From Actinoplanes palleronii (GTDB lineage Bacteria > Actinomycetota > Actinomycetes > Mycobacteriales > Micromonosporaceae): a DNA stretch of 64,000 nt. The notes under the pieces were generated by a model, which did not search any database, had not been told where the DNA came from, and worked only from the letters and a program-made list of their open reading frames with translations. Made by a program: the position numbers and the translations under genes. The stretch covers positions 36,222 through 100,221 of the forward strand of contig NZ_BOMS01000122.1 in NCBI RefSeq assembly GCF_016862315.1, read 5' to 3'. Below, in pieces: positions 24,569 through 33,120 of the stretch. Positions within the stretch are counted from its first letter, which is position 1. Each line of letters starts with the position of its first letter.

Positions 24569-24607
24569 TGTGACAGCATCTAGCATATCGCCTTTCTGGC
24601 TGTCACA
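24569..24607. promoter_or_regulatory. Dyad upstream of paaX-like gene, candidate operator
   Basis: TGTGACAG and CTGTCACA are perfect 8-bp inverted arms separated by 23 bp, ending 10 bp before the ATG of the PaaX-like regulator, where self-repression would act. Confidence 0.5.
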
Positions 24608-24617
24608 ATGTGCGGTC

Positions 24618-25403
24618 ATGCAGGCGCGGTCCGCTCTCTTCGACCTGTACGGCGACTACCTGCGAACCCGGGGCTCCCGGGCACCGGTCGCCGCCCTCGT
24701 CCGGCTGCTCGCTCCGCTGGACATCGCGGCCCCCGCAGTGCGTACCGCGGTGTCGCGAATGGTGCGACAGGGCTGGTTACACCCCCTGCGGATGGCCTCC
24801 GGCGCCGGCTATCTGCTCACACCGAAGGCGGCCCGGCGACTGGACGAGGCGTCCGCCCGGGTGTACCGAACCGGACGCGGCGGCTGGGACGGGCGCTTCG
24901 ATCTGATCCTGATCCGTGACCAACCGCTGACCCGACGAGACGCCGAACGGCTCACTTTTCTCGGCTACGCGACGCTCGGCGATCAGGTCTGGGTCGCGCC
25001 GCGCGCGTCGGACGAGGTGGAAACCGTGCTCCAGGAGGCCGGCGCCGGGTACGAACGGTTCAGCGCCGCGCACACCGCCGGTTCCGCGGGCGCCGCCGCG
25101 ATCGTCGGCAAGGCCTGGGACCTGGAGCGGATCGGGCGGTCGTACCGGGAGTTCGAGGAGGAATTGCGGCCGGTCGTGAAGGCGGTCACCGCACGCAGTT
25201 CGGACGAGGAGGCGTACGCCGCCCGGTTCCGCCTGGTGCACGCGTGGCGCTCGTTCCTGTTCCACGACCCGCAGCTGCCCACCGCCCTGCTGCCACCGGG
25301 CTGGCCGGGCATCCGCGCCGCCGCGTTCTTCGACAAGCACGCCACCCGGCTGCGGCCGGCCGCCGACCGCTACGTCGAACGTTGCCTGCACCCGGGTCGA
25401 TAG
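24618..25403 (+). CDS. PaaX-family transcriptional repressor
   Basis: A 261-aa regulator. An N-terminal winged helix (about 1-75, FDLYGDYLRTRG, APAVRTAVSRMVRQGWLHPL) precedes the PaaX central domain (WDGRFDLILIRDQPLTRRDAERLTFLGYATLGDQVWVAPR) and C-terminal domain (FRLVHAWRSFLFHDPQLPTALLPPGWPG). PaaX repressors sense phenylacetyl-CoA or related acyl-CoAs. The ATG at 24618 gives the usual start; the frame upstream crosses the dyad. A probable enoyl-CoA hydratase begins 27 bp downstream, which fits control of an acyl-CoA pathway. Confidence 0.88.
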   Translation: MQARSALFDLYGDYLRTRGSRAPVAALVRLLAPLDIAAPAVRTAVSRMVRQGWLHPLRMASGAGYLLTPKAARRLDEASARVYRTGRGGWDGRFDLILIRDQPLTRRDAERLTFLGYATLGDQVWVAPRASDEVETVLQEAGAGYERFSAAHTAGSAGAAAIVGKAWDLERIGRSYREFEEELRPVVKAVTARSSDEEAYAARFRLVHAWRSFLFHDPQLPTALLPPGWPGIRAAAFFDKHATRLRPAADRYVERCLHPGR

Positions 25404-25430
25404 AAGCGCTCATGTGGGATTCTCAACCTC

Positions 25431-26219
25431 ATGACCGACGTCCTCCTCGTCGACCGCACTGACGCGGTCGTCACACTGACCCTGAACCGCCCCGACGCGA
25501 TGAACTCGTTCACCGTCGACCTCAAGGAGGCCCTCCGGGACACCCTGGCCGAGCTCGAGACGGACCGGTCCTGCCGGGCGATCGTGCTGGCCGGCGCCGG
25601 TGGGGCGTTCTGCGGCGGGCAGGATCTGCGCGAGCACGCGGAGCTGCTGGGCAAGGGCGCCACCGACCTGGACACCGTCCGGGTGCACTACAACCCGATC
25701 GCCCAGCGGCTGTCCAGCATGCCGAAGCCGGTGGTCGCGGCGGTGCGCGGGATGGCGGCCGGCGCGGGCGCGTCACTGGCGATGCTCGCCGACTTCCGGA
25801 TCGGCGGGCCGAAGACGTCGTTCCTGATGGCGTTCGCGAACGTCGCGCTGGCCGGCGACAGCGGCATCTCCTGGTCGCTGCCGCGGATCGTCGGGCACGC
25901 CCGCGCGGTCGAGCTGCTGCTGCTGGCCGAGCCGGTGCGCGCCCAGCGGGCGTACGAGATCGGCCTGCTCACCCGCCTGCTCGAGGACGACGAGCAGGTG
26001 CTGCCGGTGGCTCAGGAGCTGGCCGCGCGGCTGGCGGCCGGCCCGACCGTGGCGTACGGCGCGATCAAGCGGGAGCTGTCGATCGGTGACGCCGGCACGC
26101 TCTCCGACGCGCTCGCCGCCGAGGCGCAGGCCCAGGCGATCTGCGGGGCCACCGCGGACCACCGGAACGCGGTCGAGGCCTTCGTCAACAAGCGCAAGCC
26201 GGTCTACGAGGGCCGCTAG
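25431..26219 (+). CDS. Enoyl-CoA hydratase/isomerase
   Basis: A 262-aa crotonase-fold enzyme with GAGGAFCGGQDLREH (oxyanion hole), PVVAAVRGMAAGAGASLAMLADFRIG and the FANVALAGDSGISWSLPRIVG segment with an Asp at the acid position typical of PaaG-like isomerases rather than the two Glu of classical hydratases. It could act in phenylacetate or other acyl-CoA degradation, as the upstream PaaX-like regulator suggests, but no other paa genes are here. Its stop overlaps the convergent gene's stop by 4 bp. Confidence 0.88.
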   Translation: MTDVLLVDRTDAVVTLTLNRPDAMNSFTVDLKEALRDTLAELETDRSCRAIVLAGAGGAFCGGQDLREHAELLGKGATDLDTVRVHYNPIAQRLSSMPKPVVAAVRGMAAGAGASLAMLADFRIGGPKTSFLMAFANVALAGDSGISWSLPRIVGHARAVELLLLAEPVRAQRAYEIGLLTRLLEDDEQVLPVAQELAARLAAGPTVAYGAIKRELSIGDAGTLSDALAAEAQAQAICGATADHRNAVEAFVNKRKPVYEGR

Positions 26220-26728
26220 TCCTCGTCCTCGTCGTCTTCCTCGGGGTCCTGGTTCGCCTCGACCCCGAGGACGAACGCCTGCATCGCCAGCTCGTCACCG
26301 GACGGCCAGACGTAGGTCGGCAGCTCCCGGGGGCCCAGCTCGTTCACGTGCGACCAGAACTGCCGGACCGCCTCGGCCGGGCCGGTCGCCTCGATCGGCA
26401 TCGCGACGCTGACCAGCCAGCTCCGCTTCGGCTGCGCCCGGGAGAGCCGGTCGGCGTAGCGCCGGAAGTCGGCCTCGGCAACCGGGCCGCCGGTCGCGGC
26501 GGGGAACGGGATCGGTTCGTCGAAGGCCCGTCGCCGGTACGCCAGCGCGAGGTACTCGCCGGCCTTCTCCACCCGGGCCAGCCCCACCACGTTCCCGTCG
26601 GCGATCAGCAGGGCCTCGTCGCCGGCGGCCGCGCCGGCCGGGCCGCCCCGCACCACCACGACGTCCTGCTGGAACAACCGTTCCGTCGCCCACTGCTCCG
26701 AATCAATGATCACCGACCACTGCGCCAT
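26216..26728 (-). CDS. Hypothetical protein, possibly PUA/EVE-like
   Basis: A 170-aa soluble acidic protein. The N-terminal half (MAQWSVIIDSEQWATERLFQ, DEALLIADGNVVGLARVEKAGEYLALAYRRRAF) looks like the small beta-barrel of PUA/EVE-type domains, with a later YVWPSGDEL segment; this is a fold guess only. The last 14 residues are nearly all Asp/Glu. It starts 4 bp after the tag stop, so it is the last gene of the leftward DivIVA-SRPBCC-tag operon. Confidence 0.7.
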   Translation of the reverse strand: MAQWSVIIDSEQWATERLFQQDVVVVRGGPAGAAAGDEALLIADGNVVGLARVEKAGEYLALAYRRRAFDEPIPFPAATGGPVAEADFRRYADRLSRAQPKRSWLVSVAMPIEATGPAEAVRQFWSHVNELGPRELPTYVWPSGDELAMQAFVLGVEANQDPEEDDEDED

Positions 26729-26732
26729 GCCC

Positions 26733-27311
26733 CTATCCCATCACGGGGACCCAGCAGCCGATCAGGTGGTCGTCGACCATGCCGGTGGCCTGCATCAACG
26801 CGTACGCGGTGGTGGGGCCGACGAACTTCAGGCCGCGCTTCTTGAGCGTCTTGGCCAACGCGGTGGACTCGGCCGTGATCGCCGGGACCGCGCCGCGGTC
26901 GGCCGGGCGCGGCCGCTTCTCCGGCGCGAACGACCAGAGCAGCTCGGTCAGCTCACCCGGGGCCAGCTCGGCGGCCACCCGCGCGTTGTGCAGCGCGGCG
27001 TCGACCTTCATCCGGTTCCGGACGATGCCCTCGTCGGCCATCAGCCGGGCCGCGTCGGCCTCGGTGTACGCCGCGACCTTGGCGATCGAGAAGTCGTCGA
27101 ACGCCGCCCGGAACGCCGGGCGCTTGCGCAGGATGGTGATCCAGGACAGGCCGGACTGGAAGGCCTCCAGGGTGAGCCGCTCGAAGAGCGCGTCGTCACC
27201 GCGGACCGGCCGGCCCCACTCGGTGTCGTGGTACGCCGCGTACTCCGGTGAGCTCCCGCCCCAGAAGCAGCGGGCCCGCCCGTCGTCGCCGATCGCGAGA
27301 TCCGCGGTCAC
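26733..27311 (-). CDS. tag: DNA-3-methyladenine glycosylase I
   Basis: A 192-aa Tag glycosylase. RARCFWGGSSPEYAAYHDTEWG has the N-terminal zinc Cys and the Tyr/Trp base pocket; LTLEAFQSGLSWITILRKRPAFRAAFDDF is the core; KTLKKRGLKFVGPTTAYALMQATGMVDDHLIGC holds the HhH-like region and zinc-snap His/Cys. It removes 3-methyladenine from alkylated DNA. GTG 27311 overlaps the upstream stop (GTGA), so it is coupled to the SRPBCC gene. Confidence 0.92.
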   Translation of the reverse strand: MTADLAIGDDGRARCFWGGSSPEYAAYHDTEWGRPVRGDDALFERLTLEAFQSGLSWITILRKRPAFRAAFDDFSIAKVAAYTEADAARLMADEGIVRNRMKVDAALHNARVAAELAPGELTELLWSFAPEKRPRPADRGAVPAITAESTALAKTLKKRGLKFVGPTTAYALMQATGMVDDHLIGCWVPVMG

Positions 27312-27796
27312 GGCAGGCGACCCTGCTCGATCAGCCGGCCGAACTTCTTCAGCGCCCCGGTGAAACCCAGCTTCGACCCGGGCCAGAGCACCGGCCAGGC
27401 GATCTTGCCGACCGGGCCGGGCGGCAGGTGGAACCACTCGTGCAGGACGACCTGGGTACGGTCACCGGACATCGCCGTGCAGCGCATCGAGCCCGGGCCG
27501 CGCAGCACCTTGCCGCAGTGCACGACGCGGACCTCGTACGGTGCGTTGACCTTGACGACGCGCAGCTCGTCGCGGAGTACCGCCGGGCCGAGCGTGGTGA
27601 CCGCCTCGACCAGGCTGCCCTCGCCGCCGTCGCCCTCGACCACCCGGACCCGGGTGAACGGGATCCACTCGGACTGCTTCTCCCAGTTCAGGAACGCGGC
27701 GAAGACCTTCGCCGCCGGGGCGTTCACGATCACCGTGGCGGTGAACTCCCCGGATCCCGGTGCTGCGGCGTCGTCGGCTGGGCCGCCGGCGCTCAT
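27308..27796 (-). CDS. SRPBCC-fold (polyketide cyclase/START-like) protein
   Basis: A 162-aa helix-grip protein: FTATVIVNAPAAKVFAAFLNWEKQSEWIPFTRVRVVEG, then DELRVVKVNAPYEVRVVHCGKVL and TQVVLHEWFHLPPGPVGKIAWPVLWP. Such proteins bind hydrophobic ligands; the ligand here is unknown. It overlaps both neighbours by 4 bp (DivIVA-like gene upstream, tag downstream). Confidence 0.85.
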   Translation of the reverse strand: MSAGGPADDAAAPGSGEFTATVIVNAPAAKVFAAFLNWEKQSEWIPFTRVRVVEGDGGEGSLVEAVTTLGPAVLRDELRVVKVNAPYEVRVVHCGKVLRGPGSMRCTAMSGDRTQVVLHEWFHLPPGPVGKIAWPVLWPGSKLGFTGALKKFGRLIEQGRLP

Positions 27797-28341
27797 CGGC
27801 TCTCCGCCGGCTCCTCGTCGGCGGCCGGCGGGGTGACCGGCGGGACCGCGGCCACTTCCACCGCGGGGCCTTCCGGGTCCTTCTCGTCCACGTCCTTGTC
27901 CGGAGCGACCGACGCCTCGTTCGGGGCCACCGGCTCCTTGTCCGGGGCGACCGGTGCGGGCTCGGCGGCGGCGACAGCGGGGGCGACAGCGGCCTCCCGG
28001 GCGGCACGCAGGCCGTCGGCGTCCTCGAGCCGGCCCTCACGCAACGCCGTCACCTCGGCCTCCAGCACGCCGATCAGTTCACCCTTGTAGCCGATGTCGT
28101 ACGCCGCGCGCTGCAGCGCCTGGTCGACCTGGGACATCCGGTACCCGCGCCAGGCGGTGTCGAACCTGGTCCGGGAGATGTCGTCCTCGCCCAGCGGGCG
28201 GTCACCGGGCAGCGGCACCGACTGACCGTCCGGCTCGACCGGGGTGAGCCCGGAGTCGCCTCCGCTCAGGAGAACGGTCACGCCGAAGACGATCGTCCCG
28301 ACGACCAGTGCGACGACAATGAAGAGCAGAAGCTGACTCAT
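27793..28341 (-). CDS. Membrane-anchored DivIVA-domain protein
   Basis: A 182-aa protein. Residues 2-25 form a membrane helix (MSQLLLFIVVALVVGTIVFGVTVLL). A short DivIVA-like segment follows (about 45-90, ISRTRFDTAWRGYRMSQVDQALQRAAYDI), then a coiled coil, and an Ala/Pro/Asp/Glu-rich tail with repeated VAPDK/VAPNE blocks. DivIVA domains recognise curved membranes at poles and septa in actinobacteria; this small anchored form has no assigned role. ATG 28341 was preferred because it starts the helix. First gene of the tag operon. Confidence 0.8.
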   Translation of the reverse strand: MSQLLLFIVVALVVGTIVFGVTVLLSGGDSGLTPVEPDGQSVPLPGDRPLGEDDISRTRFDTAWRGYRMSQVDQALQRAAYDIGYKGELIGVLEAEVTALREGRLEDADGLRAAREAAVAPAVAAAEPAPVAPDKEPVAPNEASVAPDKDVDEKDPEGPAVEVAAVPPVTPPAADEEPAESR

Positions 28342-28394
28342 GCGCACGATGTTGACATGTCGGCTTTCCGTAGGCGAGTCCGCCACCCGTCCTG

Positions 28395-28772
28395 TCAGGT
28401 CCAGCCGAGGATCTTCTTACGCCACGCATAGAGGATTCCCAGCGCGAGCACCGCCACGAAGACGCCCATCTCGGCGATCGCCGCGCCGCCGAAGCCGGGC
28501 CGGTCGAAGATGATCGCCCACGGGAAGAGGAAAACGGCTTCCACCGCAAAAAGCACATAAAGGTACGCATAGACGTAGTACCGGATCTGCGCCTGTGCCC
28601 AGTCACCGCCGACCGGGTCGATGCCGCTCTCGTACGGGATCCGCTTGCCGGCGGGCTCGGCCGGACGTGCCGGGCGCAGCAGACGGTTCGCCCCGAAGGC
28701 GGCCACGAACAGCAGAACCCCGGCGGCGAGGACGAGCCCGAGGAGCGCGTAGGAGCCCAGATATCCGTCCAC
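28395..28772 (-). CDS. nuoA: NADH-quinone oxidoreductase subunit A, isolated copy
   Basis: A 125-aa NuoA with three membrane helices (about 6-29, 68-88, 96-116) and the conserved loop IPYESGIDPVGGDWAQAQIRYYVYAYLYVLFAVEAVFLFPW. NuoA is a core membrane subunit of complex I near the quinone site. No other nuo gene is in the window. It is divergent from korAB, the 2-oxoacid:ferredoxin oxidoreductase, across a 175-bp promoter region, which suggests an electron-transfer link. Confidence 0.88.
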   Translation of the reverse strand: MDGYLGSYALLGLVLAAGVLLFVAAFGANRLLRPARPAEPAGKRIPYESGIDPVGGDWAQAQIRYYVYAYLYVLFAVEAVFLFPWAIIFDRPGFGGAAIAEMGVFVAVLALGILYAWRKKILGWT

Positions 28773-28947
28773 GATCGTGCAGCCTACCCAAGACCACTAG
28801 CTGCCGGGAGCACCGGCTGGCTACTGTGGGCAACGGTCCGCGCCCGCTTCCGTAAGGGGTGGCGAAGTAGGCTGGGAGTGACGACACGCGGGCTGGCGCA
28901 TCGACGTTCGTACACAAGATCGGCCCGCGCTCTTTGGAGGTTGAAAC

Positions 28948-30801
28948 GTGGCCCCTCCCGCGAAGCGAGTCGAGCAGCTGGACCGTGTGGTGATCAGATT
29001 CGCCGGCGACTCGGGCGATGGCATGCAGCTCACCGGTGATCGGTTCACCTCGGAGACCGCTCAGCTCGGCAACGACATCTCGACGTTGCCGAACTTCCCC
29101 GCTGAGATCCGCGCACCCGCCGGGACCCTGCCGGGGGTCTCCAGTTTCCAGGTCCACTTCGCCGACTACGACATCCTGACCCCGGGCGACGCGCCGAACG
29201 TGCTGGTCGCGATGAACCCGGCCGCCCTCAAGGCCAACGTGTCGGACCTGCCACCGGGCGCCGACATCATCGTCAACACCGACGAGTTCACCAAGCGCAG
29301 CCTGGCCAAGGTCGGCTACCCGGCCGATCCGCTGCACGACGGCTCGCTGGCCGAGTACTCCGTGCACCCGGTCGCGCTGACCTCGATGACGGTCGGCGCG
29401 CTGGCCGGGCTCGGCATCGCCAAGAAGGACGCCGAGCGCGCCAAGAACATGTTCGCGCTCGGCCTGCTGAGCTGGATGTATTCCCGCCCGTTCGCGTCAA
29501 CCCTGCGGTTCCTGGAGCGCAAGTTCGCCAAGCGGCCGGAGCTGGTCGAGGCGAACAAGACCGCGTTCCAGGCCGGGTGGAACTACGGCGAGACCACCGA
29601 GGCGTTCTCGGTGCGGTACGAGATCAAGCCGGCCAAGATGCGCCCGGGGACGTACCGGAACATCACCGGCAACCAGGCGCTCTCACTCGGGCTGGTGGCC
29701 GCCGCGGTGCGGTCCGGGCTGCCGCTCTTCCTCGGGGCGTACCCGATCACGCCGGCCTCGGACATCCTGCACGAGCTGTCCAAGCACAAGCGGTTCGGCG
29801 TCACCACGATGCAGGCCGAGGACGAGATCGCGGCGATCGGTGCGGCGCTGGGCGCGTCGTACGGCGGGGCGCTCGGCGTGACCACCACGTCCGGTCCCGG
29901 TGTGGCGCTCAAGGGCGAGACCATCTCCCTGGCGATCGCGCTCGAGCTGCCGCTGGTCGTCGTCGACGTGCAGCGGGCCGGCCCGTCGACCGGCATGCCG
30001 ACCAAGACCGAGCAGGCCGACCTGAACATGGCGCTGTACGGCCGGCACGGCGAGGCGCCGCTCGCGGTGATCGCCCCGAGGTCACCGTCGGACTGCTTCC
30101 ACGCCGCGTTGGAGGCGGCGCGGATCGCTCTGACCTACCGCACGCCGGTCATCCTGCTCTCCGACAACTACGTGGCCAACGGCTCCGAGCCGTGGCTGCT
30201 GCCGTCGGTCGACGAGTTGCCCGACCTGTCCGTCGAGTTCACCACCGCCCCGAACGCCGAGGACGGCAAGTTCCTGCCCTACCTGCGCGACCCGGAGACG
30301 ATGGCGCGGCCGTGGGCGGTTCCCGGCACGCCGGGCCTGGAGCACCGGATCGGCGGGCTGGAGAAGGCCGACAAGACCGGCGACATCTCCTACGACCCGG
30401 ACAACCACGAGTTCATGGTCCGCACCCGGGCCGCCCGGATCGAGGCGATCCAGGTGCCCGACGTGGACGTGGAGGACCCGTCGGAAGCCGCCCGGGTCCT
30501 GGTGCTGGGCTGGGGCTCCACCTACGGCCCGATCGGGGCGGCGTGCCGGGCGTTGCGGCAGCGCGGGCTGACGATCGCGCAGGCGCACCTGCGGCACCTC
30601 TCGCCGCTGCCCGCCAACCTCGGCGAGGTGCTGAGCGGCTACGACCGGGTGGTCATCCCGGAGATGAACCTCGGTCAGCTCGCCCACGTGATCCGGGCGC
30701 GGTATCTGATCGACGCGGTGCCCTTCAACCAGGTCAGCGGCCTGCCGTTCACCGCGGCCACGCTGGAGAACATGCTGGAGGACGTGGTCAAGAATGGCTA
30801 G
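28948..30801 (+). CDS. korA: 2-oxoacid:ferredoxin oxidoreductase, alpha (fused gamma-alpha) subunit
   Basis: A 617-aa KorA. The N-terminal gamma domain (VIRFAGDSGDGMQLTGDRFT, TLPGVSSFQVHFADYDILTPGD) is followed by the alpha domain (GNQALSLGLVAAAVRSGL, AYPITPASDILHELSKHKRFG, QAEDEIAAIGAALGASYGGALGVTTTSGPG) and the C-terminal transketolase-like part. With KorB it decarboxylates 2-oxoglutarate (or another 2-oxoacid) to the acyl-CoA and reduces ferredoxin, an alternative to 2-oxoglutarate dehydrogenase in actinobacteria. GTG start with GGAGG. It overlaps korB by 8 bp. Confidence 0.93.
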   Translation: MAPPAKRVEQLDRVVIRFAGDSGDGMQLTGDRFTSETAQLGNDISTLPNFPAEIRAPAGTLPGVSSFQVHFADYDILTPGDAPNVLVAMNPAALKANVSDLPPGADIIVNTDEFTKRSLAKVGYPADPLHDGSLAEYSVHPVALTSMTVGALAGLGIAKKDAERAKNMFALGLLSWMYSRPFASTLRFLERKFAKRPELVEANKTAFQAGWNYGETTEAFSVRYEIKPAKMRPGTYRNITGNQALSLGLVAAAVRSGLPLFLGAYPITPASDILHELSKHKRFGVTTMQAEDEIAAIGAALGASYGGALGVTTTSGPGVALKGETISLAIALELPLVVVDVQRAGPSTGMPTKTEQADLNMALYGRHGEAPLAVIAPRSPSDCFHAALEAARIALTYRTPVILLSDNYVANGSEPWLLPSVDELPDLSVEFTTAPNAEDGKFLPYLRDPETMARPWAVPGTPGLEHRIGGLEKADKTGDISYDPDNHEFMVRTRAARIEAIQVPDVDVEDPSEAARVLVLGWGSTYGPIGAACRALRQRGLTIAQAHLRHLSPLPANLGEVLSGYDRVVIPEMNLGQLAHVIRARYLIDAVPFNQVSGLPFTAATLENMLEDVVKNG

Positions 30802-31816
30802 CCCGGCGATACCCCTGAAACTGACGATGAAGGACTTCAAGTCCGACCAGGAGGTCCGCTGGTGCCCGGGCTGCGGTGACTACGCGATCCTGGCCGCGGT
30901 GCAGAGCTTCATGCCGGAGCTGGGCATCCCCCGGGAGAACATCGTCTTCGTCTCCGGCATCGGCTGCTCGTCGCGCTTCCCGTACTACATGAACACCTAC
31001 GGGCTGCACTCGATCCACGGCCGTGCCCCGGCGATCGCCACCGGCCTCTCGGCGTCCCGCCCGGACCTGAGCGTCTGGGTGGTCACCGGCGACGGCGACG
31101 CGCTCTCGATCGGCGGCAACCACCTGATCCACGCGCTGCGCCGCAACGTCAACCTGAAGATCCTGCTGTTCAACAACCGGATCTACGGCCTGACCAAGGG
31201 GCAGTACTCGCCGACGTCCGAGCTCGGCAAGATCACCAAGTCGACGCCGGCCGGTTCGGCGGACTCGCCGTTCAACCCGCTCTCGCTCGCGCTGGGCGCC
31301 GAGGCGACGTTCGTGGCCCGCACGATCGACTCGGACCGCAAGCACCTGCAGTCGGTGCTGCGCGCCGCGGCCGAGCACGAGGGTTCGGCGTTCGTCGAGA
31401 TCTACCAGAACTGCAACATCTTCAACGACGGCGCGTTCGACCTGATCAAGGACGCCGAGTCGCGGGACGCGCACCTGATCCGCCTGGAGCAGGGCCGGCC
31501 GATCACGTTCGGCGCCGACGACCGGTTCTCGGTGGTGCACCCGGAGGGCAGTTTCGGCCTCCAGGTGCAGGAGGGCGGCGCCGCGATCGTGCACGACGCC
31601 ACTGTCGACGACCCGGCCTACGCGTTCGCCCTGAGCCGGCTCTCCGGCTCGGACCTGAGCACCACCCCGATCGGGGTGTTCCGCAACGTGCGGCGCCCGT
31701 CCTACGACGAGCTCGTCCGCAAACAGCTGCTCGACGCGCAGGCACAGGCCACCGGCACCCCGGAGGAGATGCTCAACGATCTCCTGAACTCCGGCGACAC
31801 CTGGACCATCCCCTAG
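30794..31816 (+). CDS. korB: 2-oxoacid:ferredoxin oxidoreductase, beta subunit
   Basis: A 340-aa TPP-binding subunit: WCPGCGDYAILAAVQSF (CxxC for the cluster), VSGIGCSSRFPYYMNTYGLH with the distal Cys, the TPP/Mg motif TGDGDALSIGGNHLIHALRRN and NNRIYGLTKGQYSPTS. It works as a heterodimer or tetramer with KorA; no separate ferredoxin-like delta subunit is encoded next to it, as usual in the two-subunit type. A 53-bp palindrome follows the stop. Confidence 0.93.
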   Translation: MASPAIPLKLTMKDFKSDQEVRWCPGCGDYAILAAVQSFMPELGIPRENIVFVSGIGCSSRFPYYMNTYGLHSIHGRAPAIATGLSASRPDLSVWVVTGDGDALSIGGNHLIHALRRNVNLKILLFNNRIYGLTKGQYSPTSELGKITKSTPAGSADSPFNPLSLALGAEATFVARTIDSDRKHLQSVLRAAAEHEGSAFVEIYQNCNIFNDGAFDLIKDAESRDAHLIRLEQGRPITFGADDRFSVVHPEGSFGLQVQEGGAAIVHDATVDDPAYAFALSRLSGSDLSTTPIGVFRNVRRPSYDELVRKQLLDAQAQATGTPEEMLNDLLNSGDTWTIP

Positions 31817-31829
31817 GGCGCAGGATTCC

Positions 31830-31882
31830 GGCTGGCTCTCAGGGGTGCCTCCGCGTCGCGGAGGCACCCCTGAGGACCAGCC
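31830..31882. repeat. 53-bp palindromic repeat (family 1), likely bidirectional terminator
   Basis: Near-perfect hairpin with arms GGCTGG..CTCAGGGGTGCCTCCGCG. The same 53-bp element occurs three times at 57084-57262. It lies between convergent korB and the K+ channel gene. No clear T-tract. The rest of 31883-31995 shows no feature. Confidence 0.8.
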
Positions 31883-31995
31883 AAGCACCGCGAGTCGCGG
31901 CGCGGTCCGGGCCGGGCACGGTCTCGCGGCGGCCTCACGGGCGGCGCCGTGGCTCGTAGCCTACGGACGGGACCCGGTATTCGTACCGAATAGGG

Positions 31996-33012
31996 TTAGA
32001 CAGAGACCCCGGTCGGCGCTGACTCGTCGTCGCGGATGTAGACGAGCAGGTCACCGGTCTCGATGGTGACCTCGGCCGTGCCGCCGAGCGGCAGCACCTT
32101 GCCCCGCCTGATCAGCGCGACCACCAGGGTCTGCAGCTGGCGCGGGTTGCGGCCGACCTCGGCGCGTTCCGCGGAGCGCATCGCCAGCGCCATCCCCTGA
32201 CCCGGGGTGAGCAGGTCCTCGACCACGTCGATCAGCGGCGGCGCGGTGGTGGTCAGGCCCAGCAGACGACCGGCCGTGGACGACGAGACGATCACGTGGT
32301 GCGCGCCGCTCTGCTTGAGCAGCGCCGCGTTCTCCTGCTCACGGACCGACGCGATGATCCGCACCTGGCCGGCGGTCAGCTGCCGCACGGTCAGGGTGAT
32401 CAGCACGGACGCCTCGTCCTGGTCGGTCGCAATGATCACCGACTTGCAGTTCTTCACGTCCGCCTCGAGCAGCACCGCCGAGCGGGTGGCGTTGCCCTCG
32501 ATCACCACGAGGCCGTTCGCGGTGGCCTGCCGGACCGCGGCCTCCCGGTTCTCCACGATCACGATCCGCGACTTGACGTACCCGGTCTCGAGCAACGCGT
32601 CGACCGCCGCCCGGCCCTTGGTGCCGTAGCCGCAAATGATCACGTGGTCTTTCAACTTGGACCTCCACCGGCTGATCCGGAGCCCTCGGCGGTACTGGTC
32701 GGTCAGCACTTCCAGGGTGGTGCCGACCAGGATGATCAGGAAGAGCACCCGGGCGGGCGTGATGAACAGGACGTTGATCAGACGCGCGCCCTGGGTGGCC
32801 GGGGTGATGTCGCCGTATCCGGTGGTGGAGAGCGAGACGACCGCGTAGTAGAAGCAGTCGAGCAGCGTCAGCCCGTCGCCGTTGACGTCCCGGTAGCCGC
32901 CGCGATCCAGATAGACGACCGTCACCGCACTCAACACCAGGGTGAACGCCATCGCCAGCCGGACAGCGAGGGCTCGCAATGGTCCTTGTCGGACCAGCGG
33001 TAGGTGAATCAT
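31996..33012 (-). CDS. Two-helix K+ channel with RCK (TrkA-N) domain
   Basis: A 338-aa protein. Helix 1 (about 13-34), a pore loop with the selectivity filter STTGYGD (about 62-68) and helix 2 (about 85-104) form a KcsA-type ion channel. A cytoplasmic RCK domain (DHVIICGYGTKGRAAVDALLETG, IVIVENREAAVRQA, IIATDQDEASVLITLTVRQL) and a TrkA-C-like segment follow (TVEITIETGDLLVYIRDD-like end). It gates K+ flux in response to nucleotides or ions, as in MthK/GsuK-type channels. Convergent with korB. Confidence 0.9.
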   Translation of the reverse strand: MIHLPLVRQGPLRALAVRLAMAFTLVLSAVTVVYLDRGGYRDVNGDGLTLLDCFYYAVVSLSTTGYGDITPATQGARLINVLFITPARVLFLIILVGTTLEVLTDQYRRGLRISRWRSKLKDHVIICGYGTKGRAAVDALLETGYVKSRIVIVENREAAVRQATANGLVVIEGNATRSAVLLEADVKNCKSVIIATDQDEASVLITLTVRQLTAGQVRIIASVREQENAALLKQSGAHHVIVSSSTAGRLLGLTTTAPPLIDVVEDLLTPGQGMALAMRSAERAEVGRNPRQLQTLVVALIRRGKVLPLGGTAEVTIETGDLLVYIRDDESAPTGVSV

Positions 33013-33120
33013 GGAACCGCCTGCACGGAAGACACCCTAACGGCCGATGTGATGGTCACGCCCGGTGGACATCAGATCAGTACCCGGCCGGATCCGCACC
33101 ATCAGGCCAGCCAGTACCCG

